NCBI GenBank assembly: GCA_963210315.1
Contig: OY723255.1
Span: 2,413,785-2,477,784 of the forward strand
Source: Rhynchopus euleeides
Lineage: Eukaryota > Euglenozoa > Diplonemea > Diplonemida > Diplonemidae
Length of the DNA: 64,000 bases
Direction of reading: 5' to 3'
This document shows positions 31,941-39,639 of this stretch, piece after piece; the stretch's first letter is position 1, and every line of letters begins with the position of its first letter. A program made the translations under genes and the position numbers. Below the pieces are notes generated by a model. That model saw only the letters and a program-made list of their open reading frames with translations. It was not told where the DNA came from and ran no database searches.

Positions 31941-33477
31941 ACAAAGAGCCCAGCGCCGCAGTGTGCTCAGCGGGGGGCACAGGCGATGGGGGCTGCCAAC
32001 AGCATGTGGACACGGATGCGGCTGCCATCACCACAGACAAAGAGCCCAGCGCCGCAGTGTGCTCAGCGGGGGGCACAGGCGATGGGGGCTGCCAACAGCA
32101 TGTGGACACGGATGCGGCTGCCATCACCACAGACAAAGAGCCCAGCGCCGCAGTCTCCTCGGCGGGGGGCACAGGCGATGAGGGCTGCCAACAGCATGTG
32201 CACACGGATGCGGCTGAAGCCGACCAGGAGACGTGCAGAATGTCGCTGAGTGAAGCCATTGCGCGGGACGACTTGCAGAGCCTTCAGCAGCTCTTGGCAG
32301 ACGGTGCTGACGTGCATGCCAAGGACGCACAGGGTATGCTTCATGGTTCAGGTTCGGAGCATCGTACCCCTCCTCTTGTTGGACGGTCTGAAGAGTTTAC
32401 ATTCAGAGGTTACAGTCAGAGGCACATCTCAGAGGGTCTTCCCTGCATGCATTGTTGTGCACTTGGTCTGCTTGCCACCTTCCCGCAGCCTCAGCCTGTC
32501 CCAGTGGTTGTGTGGCGGTGGGGTGACCTCGTGAAGCAGGTGTCGTGGGTCCGCCACCCTGTGCCGTGTGTGATGATGCCACACTGCCTCACTCCTTCAC
32601 AGGACGGACTCCTCTGCATTGCGCTGCCAAAAGGTCAACCAACCAATGTACGCCGATGGTACGCCTCTTGCTCTCCCAGGGAGCACAAGTCAATGTGAGG
32701 GACAACATCGGTATGAAGCCCCTCCCACTGTACCACGTGGCGATTCGCCTATCGCCCTGTCATTGCCCATTTCCTTCACACTGTCGGAAGCGGTCTTCAG
32801 CGTGACCTCGGTCAAAGATCTGGGCCAACGAGCGAAGGGAGATCACCTTTGTGCTTCCTTCTTCTTTGATTTCAACACCTCCCCTCCCCCCTTGCTGAGG
32901 TTGAAGTTTACTCGATCACCTCTTCAGTGCACCTGTCTTGCCTTCATACATGTGTGCACACTTGGTCTGCTTCCCACCTTCCCGCAGCCTCAGCCTGTCC
33001 CAGTGGTTGTGTGGCGGTGAGGTGACCTCGTGAAGCAGGTGTCGTGAGTCCGCCACCCTGTGCCGTGTGTGATGATGCCACACTGCGTCACTCCTTCACA
33101 GGACGGACTCCTCTGCATTGCGCTGCCAGGAGCACAAGCGATCATGCTGTGAACATCGTACATCTCATGGTCGATGTGGGTGCTGATTTGACTGTGAAGA
33201 GCAACCGGGGTATGCAGCCTCCGCCTTGCTGAGATTATGAGCATTCCAGCGTGCATTCGGTGCACCTGTCTGCCTTGCACACTTGGTCTGTTTCCACCTT
33301 CCCGCAGCCTCAGAGAGTCCGCCACCCTGTGCCGTGTGTGATGTGCCACACTGTCTCGCCCCTTCACAGGATCCACTCCTCTGCATTGCGCTGCCAAGAA
33401 CACAAACGCGTGTGCAGTGGAGACGGTGCAGCTCATGCTGTCTCAGGGTGCTGATGTGCACAGCAGGGATGTGAAAG
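31941..33477 (+). CDS. Ankyrin-repeat gene D, 5' part (terminal exon separated by 15.0 kb)
   Basis: Exons 31941-32333, 32603-32710, 33102-33209, 33370-33477. The first holds three tandem copies of a 96-nt unit (32 residues, TDKEPSAAVCSAGGTGD...), each beginning with its own CACAG acceptor, then [19 protein letters not shown] (ATG 32240). The leader at 31717 (MEVREVYLAS...) has lost one C relative to its sisters (CTACCCGTGG instead of CTACCCCGTGG), so its frame ends early at GSDA-stop. Translation from ATG 32240 is therefore more likely here. Three 36-residue ankyrin exons follow. After the last donor the sister-intron sequence breaks at about 33515 and resumes at 48465, ahead of the terminal exon 48512-48636. 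Confidence 0.72.
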
Positions 33478-33930
33478 GTATGCCACCCCTTTGCTGAGGT
33501 TGTGAGCACTTCCTCGAGATCCTCGAGATCTCGTGGGCTCTTTCACCACCCACCCCCCCCCTTCGGTGGGTGGGGGCCGAGCCCAGAATTTTTTTTCGAA
33601 GACATTGCAAGATGTTATAGGAAATTTTTCAGGATCGGTTTTGAGGAGGCGTTCCGTGCTCTACACTCATCACACCACCACACCTTCATCAGCCAGGAGA
33701 CTTGTGTATTTCGTCACCAAGAGTTTTTTCGTTGAGGCTTCACACCAAGTCAGACGTCCTTCGCCGTCTTTTCTTGCAAAAGCCCAAGGTTGGGTGTGTG
33801 TGTTCAAAAAAAAAATCGGCACCCCCCCAGAGCTATTCCTAACTAGGGGTCTGGATTCCATGATTTTGAATTTCAGATTTTTCCTCTGTCTGGCGCGTTT
33901 TTTTTGCACTCTGTTTGGCGCGTTTTTTTT
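33478..33930. other. Junction between gene D and the retroelement
   Basis: Intron sequence to about 33515, then CTCGAGATCCTCGAGATCTC, a CACCCACCCCCCC / GGGTGGGGG hairpin (about 33546-33580) and A/T-rich sequence with two TTTGGCGCG/CTGGCGCG-T8 motifs just before the retroelement. No gene. Confidence 0.45.
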
Positions 33931-34044
33931 TACGCACACGACTTTCGCGCGGAAAGTGGCATTCAGCTCTGCCAAACGTGCTCTACACACCACCCCCTTC
34001 ATCAGGCAAGTGGGTTTGTAAGTGTGTGTGGAAGCGTCAACGCA
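33931..34044 (+). repeat. Split direct repeat A1 of the VIPER-like element
   Basis: TACGCACACGACTTTCGCGC start, AAAGTGGCATTCAGCTCTGC arm, then GGTTTGTAAGTGTGTGTGG into the core. It is followed by element interior, not by B. Confidence 0.85.
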
Positions 34045-34094
34045 CATTTATTTTTAGTGAGAAGAGTCAGAAGCAGCGAAAAGGGACGAGCGGA

Positions 34095-34640
34095 GCCGCC
34101 AAAGCGCGTGAACAAAAGCAGCGGGGACGCGTGTGTTTTACAGGACCGCCAAAGCGCGTGAACAAAAGCAGCGGGGACGCGTGTGTTTTACAGGAGCAGC
34201 GGGGTGAAGGAACAGCGGTGGTGAAGGACAGCAGAGCGGGTGTGTTTTGAAGGGCCGCCAAAGCGCGTGAACAAAAGCAGCGGGGACGCGTGTGTTTTAC
34301 AGGACCGCCAAAGCGCGTGAACAAAAGCAGCGGGGACGCGTGTGTTTTACAGGAGCAGCGGGGTGAAGGAACAGCGGTGGTGAAGGACAGCAGAGCGGGT
34401 GTGTTTTGAAGGGCCGCCAAAGCGCGTGAACAAAAGCAGCGGGGACGCGTGTGTTTTACAGGACCGCCAAAGCGCGTGAACAAACGCAGCGGGGACGCGT
34501 GTGTTTTACAGGAGCAGCGGGGTGAAGGACCAGCGGTGGTGACGGACAGCAGAGCGTGTGTGTTTTACAGGGGCGCCAAAGCGCGTGAACAAAAGCAGCG
34601 GGGTGAAGGATCAGCGGGTGTGAAGGACAGCTAGAGGCGT
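34095..34640. repeat. 159-bp tandem repeat upstream of ORF1
   Basis: Three full units (starting about 34095, 34254, 34413) and a partial fourth. Each unit contains the subrepeat GCCAAAGCGCGTGAACAAAA twice and GAAGGACAGCAGAGCG once. It lies in the leader of the element; possible roles are transcription or RNA packaging. Confidence 0.88.
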
Positions 34641-34665
34641 ACGACAAGCAGAGTAGTGAGGAAAG

Positions 34666-35652
34666 ATGGACGTCGACTGGGCTTTGGTCGAGGTGCCGGC
34701 CCTCTCTATGGAGCCCGCAGCGGAGCCGATGCAGCACTGCGTGTTCCCCACATGCGCCACCGTCCATGAGGGCGGAACGGCGCACGCATGCAACGCCTGC
34801 GGACAAGCCACGACGAGGACATGTGTGCGGGCGCATCTGCACCCGAAGGCGGTGGCGGACGCCTTCGTCGCCCACATGGGCAGCGCCGGATGGGTATGCC
34901 CAATGTGCGCGTGGACGAAGATGCAGGCAGGCGGCGCGGCAGCAGCGGAGGAGGCCGCTGAAGAGGAGGACGGGCTGGGGGCGCTGCCCCAACTGGGAGC
35001 CGGTGAAGGGCTCAACATGGAGGCGCGCATGACTCGGCTGGAGGCGAAGGTGGAGGAGCAGGCCGAGACCATCGCCGATCTGCAGAGGCAGCTGCAGGAG
35101 GCTGACGAGGGGTTGCCGGACGACTTCTCGCCATACGCGGTCGCGACGTGGCGCCCTGGCATATGGAAGGGCGCGGTGCGGCGGCAGATCCGGGCAGAGG
35201 TGTCCCGCGTGTTCCGGGAGGCGAGCCTGCCAGCGTCGGGCACAGATGCGGGGGAATGGATGCACAGCCTCCGCAAATGCTTCGAGCACTTCGACGACGT
35301 GCTAAAGCTCATGAAGATGAACACGGAGGAGGAACCCAGCCTGCTGCCCCTGCACCGCATCGTGTGCGAAATGTCGGCTCTGGCCTGCCTCACGGGGTAT
35401 GTGGCACGTGCCTACTACGAGCACAAGGCGAAGAACATCCCACCCCTCACGTTCTCGGCGTCTCTGCACCAGCGGCTGGTGGGAGAGGCGAATGATGCGC
35501 AGGCGAAGGCGAACCCGCGCCGTTTGGTACCACCGCGTGTGCAACAGGGGGCTGACCCGCGCTACACGCCGTACCCCACCGGGAAGACGGGAAAGGGGGC
35601 GGAGCAGAGGGCAGTGGGAAAGGGGTCGAAAGGGCCCCGCGGGGGACAGTGA
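34666..35652 (+). CDS. ORF1 of the VIPER-like element (zinc-binding, coiled coil; gag position)
   Basis: 328 residues. N-terminus with a PHD/RING-like Cys-His pattern (CVFPTC, CNAC, CVRAH, CPMC; residues about 25-85), then acidic Ala/Glu-rich sequence, a heptad-rich stretch (MTRLEAKVEEQAETIADLQR, about 122-150) and a basic Gly/Lys/Arg-rich tail. No gag capsid domain is recognised; the role is inferred from position and the nucleic-acid-binding look. The recombinase ORF follows in the same frame after the stop at 35650-35652. Confidence 0.75.
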   Translation: MDVDWALVEVPALSMEPAAEPMQHCVFPTCATVHEGGTAHACNACGQATTRTCVRAHLHPKAVADAFVAHMGSAGWVCPMCAWTKMQAGGAAAAEEAAEEEDGLGALPQLGAGEGLNMEARMTRLEAKVEEQAETIADLQRQLQEADEGLPDDFSPYAVATWRPGIWKGAVRRQIRAEVSRVFREASLPASGTDAGEWMHSLRKCFEHFDDVLKLMKMNTEEEPSLLPLHRIVCEMSALACLTGYVARAYYEHKAKNIPPLTFSASLHQRLVGEANDAQAKANPRRLVPPRVQQGADPRYTPYPTGKTGKGAEQRAVGKGSKGPRGGQ

Positions 35653-38591
35653 CTCCAGCAGACCACCCACCCAGGAACCAGCCCAACGCCGCCCACACCA
35701 TCCCCATACGAGTTCATCCTGAAAGAAAAGAAGCAAACCAACAAGGGCCGCCCCCGCATCAAGCAACAACCACTGTCGAGCGAGATGAGGCTGATCATCA
35801 TGGAGGCCACGCAGGAGGCTTTGGGGAACGCACTGTCGAGTTCGTACTGGACGGCTCTGCGCAGGAGCTACGAGAGGTACCGCGAGTTCAGAGAGGAGTG
35901 GTGCAGGGGGGAGGGCCGCACACTACGACACGAGGAGGGGATCACCCTGTGGATCACACACCTGCGGCTCAACGGACTGTCCGCCCCATCGGCGCTGCAA
36001 TACCTGGGCAACATCATCGCGAGCCTGCGCCGCTTCGAGTCGTGGGAACAGGAAGGACACGTGCTACGGGACTTCAAGCGAAGCTTGTGCCGCAGCGGGG
36101 CATTGAAGCCAGCACAACAGGCGCACCCCGCGACTCAAGAACAGGCAGCACAGGCAGTGGCTCAGGAACCGCGGCCGCTGGTGCGTCTGGCCGTCGCAAT
36201 GATGTGGCACGGGGCGGCGAGAGCGTCGGATGTGCAACGATTGTCAACGCGGGACATCCAGACGGAAGCAAAGTCAGACCAGATCACCATCGTGTGGACC
36301 ACCACGAAGTCGGACCCCTTCCAGCTGGGGAAGACAACGGGTATGTCACTGCCACCGGAGATGCTGAAGATCCTGCGGAGCCGTATGAAAGAGCTAAAGA
36401 CAGAAGGGAGCCTGTTTCCCCCGAGCGTGACATACCGATGCATCGCGGCGGCGGTGAAAAGGGTGGATGCCCGATTGACGCCGCACTCCCTCCGGAGGGG
36501 GGCCCTCCACCATCTGGCACGCAACGGGGTGCCAGTCGAGAAGCTGATGATGCTGTCGCGACATGCGACCCCCGACGCGGTGTTTCGATACATACCAGCA
36601 GCAACGACACAGCGTGTGGCAGACACAGCGGCACTGTCCAAAGAGCTGGCCAAAAACGCGTGAGACACAGGGGACCAGAGTTTAGCACACATTTCCCGTA
36701 CAAAAGGAGGCGAGACATCACACGTGAACTACGACGGTATGACTACCCGACAGGGGGCGGCGCAGCAGGGGTCGGTGGAGGAAAGGACGGTACCGGCGCG
36801 GGGCCCGGGCCGACTCACAACGATGACCCGACACGCGCAGGGGATCCAGCCGCACAGCCGAGAGAGCGCCCAAAGACATACCACAGGCCTCAGCTCTCCA
36901 TCCAAGTATACCAACCTCCTGAAGAAAACGACAGCTCCGACGACACGGCGGACACCGACTCAGAACACGGACCGGGCATAGACGCCGATCTCTACGGGGA
37001 GAGTGTCGGCGTGCACCACAAAGGACATATCGTGCGACCTGCCCATGAAAGGCAAGACCCATCTGAAGACGACCGCCTTGCTCCGATCTGCGACACGCGC
37101 CTCAACCTGGCGCGACTCCGCGAGCTGGACTCCAACGAGGAACTGCGAGACGTGTTGGACCTCATTACAGACCCCGAAGCCTTCAGAAATGCGTTGCTCC
37201 CCGGAGCACGCGACCACTTCAGGAACAAGTGGAGGATGATATCACGCCATACATTGAAACATGTCGACGACCTCATCGCCTACGGCGTTATCGCTATAGC
37301 CTGTACTCATGCGATACTCACCTTACCAGCCTTTACCGTGCCGAAGAAGTCAGGGGGGACACGCTTCATCGTCGACGCACGTACTCTGAACTCGTACATG
37401 GCGCGACCGCCAGACATGAGATTGGACGACATCCTGGAGGTGACGCGCCGCATCGCTGAGTCAACTTGGGTTGTGCTCGCTGACGCGAGGAGCTGGTTCT
37501 ACCAGTTTCCGGTGGAGGAGGAGATCCAGCGCTACTTCGGAATCCGCTTCGGGGACAAGCGGGACGAATTTGTGCCAGCGTTTCTGTCGGTGATGTGCAT
37601 GGGGTGGTCACACTCACCAGCAATTGCCAACCGGAGTGCGAGGGTGCTCCTCCCTCCAAGAGACGGCATCGTCTGGATAGACAATTTTGTGGTCACAGCC
37701 GAGACACTGGACGAGGTGCAGGCGAAGTACAGGGTCTTCCGCGAAAGGTGCGACTACGTCAACGCGACCCTGAACCTCGACGATGCCGACCACGGGATGC
37801 CGACGCAACGTTTCTGCACGTTCGGGATCCAGTTTGACCTGGTGGAGCACAGATTCCGCATGGACCCTGCATGGGTGGCGAAGGTGGCACAGCGGGAGGA
37901 GCTGGCGGAGACGTTGGAGGGAACAACAACGCCGCGGAGGGCCTTCCGCATCTTCGGATCCATCGTCTGGCAGTCATACGTCATGCGCGCGCCACTGTGT
38001 TTCGCTCCCGCAATCCTCTCTTTCGTCCGGCGCCTAGGACGCCGGGCGCACGACAACAACGCGGCGTGGGATGTCAACACACGAGTGCCGAACTCAGTGA
38101 TCCGGGAGACAGCAGCACGGATGGAGTTCATGCGCGATAACAATTGGCACCACCAGGCAGACCCAACATCGCGGGCAACGCTGTGGTCCGACGCGTCATC
38201 GACGGAGTGGGCGGCGATACTCGAACTGGGAGAGGAGACGGTCACACAAGGGGTGTTCACCGGGGCAGATCGGGATGCGCACATCTTCCTGAAGGAGGCC
38301 TTCGCCGTGTGGCAAGGGCTACGCATCATCAACTCACAGGACATCGCTGTGACGTGCAACATCGACAACCTCCCCCTAGTATTTTGCATGCGGCGAGGGC
38401 ACTGCGCGAACCACAGAGGCAACCTGCTACTGCAGCGCATATTCCTCGTGGCACGGACGAAGCGACTGCGGCTCAACCCCCAGTGGGTGCCAACCGACGA
38501 GCAGCGGGCTGACACCTACACGCGCGGAACACGAGCCGAACGGGCAATCCGCCTCGAGCCAGCACATATACCAACACGCAGCACCACGTAA
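35649..38591 (+). CDS. Reverse transcriptase - RNase H of the VIPER-like element
   Basis: Open for 980 codons; the domain part begins about 37050, and the first third overlaps the recombinase gene and is low-complexity (Gly/Arg/Asp), so the true start may be near 36700 or reached by frameshift. RT motifs: VPKKSGGTRFIVDARTLN, LADARSWFYQFPV (motif A Asp), SPAIANR, and VWIDNFVVT at the catalytic centre, where the usual DD is DN. RNase H: LWSDASSTEWAAIL (Asp), FLKEAFAVWQGL (Glu), VTCNIDNLPLVF (Asp), and QRADTYTRG (last Asp). This RT-RNase H type without protease or integrase is typical of DIRS/Ngaro/VIPER elements. Confidence 0.85.
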   Translation: MTPADHPPRNQPNAAHTIPIRVHPERKEANQQGPPPHQATTTVERDEADHHGGHAGGFGERTVEFVLDGSAQELREVPRVQRGVVQGGGPHTTTRGGDHPVDHTPAAQRTVRPIGAAIPGQHHREPAPLRVVGTGRTRATGLQAKLVPQRGIEASTTGAPRDSRTGSTGSGSGTAAAGASGRRNDVARGGESVGCATIVNAGHPDGSKVRPDHHRVDHHEVGPLPAGEDNGYVTATGDAEDPAEPYERAKDRREPVSPERDIPMHRGGGEKGGCPIDAALPPEGGPPPSGTQRGASREADDAVATCDPRRGVSIHTSSNDTACGRHSGTVQRAGQKRVRHRGPEFSTHFPYKRRRDITRELRRYDYPTGGGAAGVGGGKDGTGAGPGPTHNDDPTRAGDPAAQPRERPKTYHRPQLSIQVYQPPEENDSSDDTADTDSEHGPGIDADLYGESVGVHHKGHIVRPAHERQDPSEDDRLAPICDTRLNLARLRELDSNEELRDVLDLITDPEAFRNALLPGARDHFRNKWRMISRHTLKHVDDLIAYGVIAIACTHAILTLPAFTVPKKSGGTRFIVDARTLNSYMARPPDMRLDDILEVTRRIAESTWVVLADARSWFYQFPVEEEIQRYFGIRFGDKRDEFVPAFLSVMCMGWSHSPAIANRSARVLLPPRDGIVWIDNFVVTAETLDEVQAKYRVFRERCDYVNATLNLDDADHGMPTQRFCTFGIQFDLVEHRFRMDPAWVAKVAQREELAETLEGTTTPRRAFRIFGSIVWQSYVMRAPLCFAPAILSFVRRLGRRAHDNNAAWDVNTRVPNSVIRETAARMEFMRDNNWHHQADPTSRATLWSDASSTEWAAILELGEETVTQGVFTGADRDAHIFLKEAFAVWQGLRIINSQDIAVTCNIDNLPLVFCMRRGHCANHRGNLLLQRIFLVARTKRLRLNPQWVPTDEQRADTYTRGTRAERAIRLEPAHIPTRSTT
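35785..36663 (+). CDS. Tyrosine recombinase of the VIPER-like element
   Basis: 292 residues. An N-terminal core-binding-like helical part (residues about 1-110) is followed by the catalytic domain with the full active set visible: Arg in WHGAARASDVQRL, a Lys-bearing beta-hairpin (TTTKSDPF), HSLRRG (H-x2-R), SRHATPDAVFRYI (His/Arg and the nucleophile Tyr). It would integrate the circular cDNA at the core of the split repeats, making no target duplication. The whole ORF overlaps the open RT frame in another phase. The frame is also open a little upstream of this start, toward ORF1. Confidence 0.88.
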   Translation: MRLIIMEATQEALGNALSSSYWTALRRSYERYREFREEWCRGEGRTLRHEEGITLWITHLRLNGLSAPSALQYLGNIIASLRRFESWEQEGHVLRDFKRSLCRSGALKPAQQAHPATQEQAAQAVAQEPRPLVRLAVAMMWHGAARASDVQRLSTRDIQTEAKSDQITIVWTTTKSDPFQLGKTTGMSLPPEMLKILRSRMKELKTEGSLFPPSVTYRCIAAAVKRVDARLTPHSLRRGALHHLARNGVPVEKLMMLSRHATPDAVFRYIPAATTQRVADTAALSKELAKNA

Positions 38592-38662
38592 CCCGCACTC
38601 GGCACCGTATGATTACATGACCAACCGGTGCGCGAGCACGTCCCTCCGGAAGAGGGTCCTGG

Positions 38663-38735
38663 GTGTGGAAGCGTCAACGCATCAAACGAAGTATCAACAG
38701 TAGAGAAAGAGCGGCAGAGTTGAAGTGACACTTTT
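38663..38735 (+). repeat. Split direct repeat B1 of the VIPER-like element
   Basis: Starts GTGTGGAAGCGTCAACGCAT and ends GCAGAGTTGAAGTGACAC then TTTT. It follows the RT stop by about 70 nt and is directly joined to A2. Confidence 0.85.
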
Positions 38736-38902
38736 TACGCACACGACTTTCGCGCGGAAAGTGTCATTCAGCTCTGTCAAACGTGCTCTACACACCACCC
38801 CCTTCATCAGGCAAGTGGGTTTGTAAGTGTGTGTGGAAGCGTCAACGCATCAAACGAAGTATCAACAGTAGAGAAAGAGCGGCAGAGTTGAAGTGACACT
38901 TT
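38736..38902 (+). repeat. A2-B2 terminal unit of the VIPER-like element
   Basis: A2 (38736-38849) repeats A1, and B2 (from the core at 38831 to 38902) repeats B1. The continuous A2-B2 block has the same architecture and size as the solo units found elsewhere in the window. Confidence 0.87.
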
Positions 38903-39198
38903 GCACTGCAGGAAAATAATTTTCTGGTGAGGATTCACCGGAGTGGAGGGTGCTGAGGGGCTGAGCGGCTGGGGGGATGCTGCCTGTGAGGGAGAAGATG
39001 CACCAAGCAAAGACACACGGCCCCGGAGGGGCCGTGTGTCTGTGTTCAGTGGTGCATTCCTCCGCACCTCAGTGCACTCTCCGACCTGCATGTCTACGGG
39101 GGTCTGAGCCCACATGGCAACCCCGAGGAAGGGGTGCAAACAGACACCCCATGGCCAAAATGACCCCACCGCGATCCGCACAGATCCCAAATATTCAG
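38903..39198. other. Spacer between retroelement and the next repeat block
   Basis: No gene. It contains the palindrome CACACGGCCCCGGAGGGGCC...GTGTG (about 39014-39040) and, at 39153-39196, a first copy of the AAAATGACCCCAC motif block. Confidence 0.45.
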
Positions 39199-39395
39199 AG
39201 GAACAGGGTTTTGAAAAACCTGTAAGTGGGGTCCCGCTGGGTGGGTGGTGTGGGTGGGCTGATTTCTGGCCTCCCAGTCACATCCTCCCTTCAGAAGTCC
39301 CTGAACCAGACCCACATTTCATGGGTGAAACTTGGCACGCACACCACCAAAATGACCCCACTACGATCCGCACGGAGCTCAAATAATGCAATAAC
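39199..39395 (+). repeat. Left arm of an inverted repeat pair flanking a 9.3-kb segment
   Basis: GAACAGGGTTTTG at the outer end, then CCCACATTTCATGGGTGAAA and AAAATGACCCCACTACGATC at the inner end. The region 48262-48460 is its reverse-complement relative, well matched over the inner 80 nt and more diverged outside. The two could be long terminal inverted repeats of one element or two independent insertions of a repeat that also occurs alone at 18119. Confidence 0.5.
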
Positions 39396-39639
39396 GCCAG
39401 TCATGTGCGGCGATGCGATCAGTTTTGAGCCCCCCAAACAGGTGCCTCAGTAGCGCGTTTTTTTTGTATCCGATTTCGGTCACCAGCCCCCCGGACCCCC
39501 AGATTTAGGAAAAGCCCTGCACCCCCCAGGGCCGGTCCTTATATCGTGCGGAAGTGGGCCTTTCCATGGTATCCCCCCTTTACTACACACACCCCTCACC
39601 CCGTCCTTCAAAACTATAGGCAGCGCGCAGAGATCGCAA

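Larger units (their letters stand above)
33931..38902 (+). mobile_element. Tyrosine-recombinase retrotransposon, VIPER-like, with split direct repeats
   Basis: Order: A1 (33931-34044), 159-bp tandem repeats, a zinc-binding ORF1, tyrosine recombinase, RT-RNase H, then B1 (38663-38735), A2 (38736-38849), B2 (to 38902). A1 and A2 differ at two positions in 114; B1 and B2 look identical; both halves share the core GTGTGGAAGCGTCAACGCA. Split direct repeats are typical of PAT/Ngaro elements, and the gene order with recombinase before RT is that of trypanosomatid VIPER. High A1/A2 identity and open frames suggest recent activity. No long terminal repeats or integrase are seen. Confidence 0.88.
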
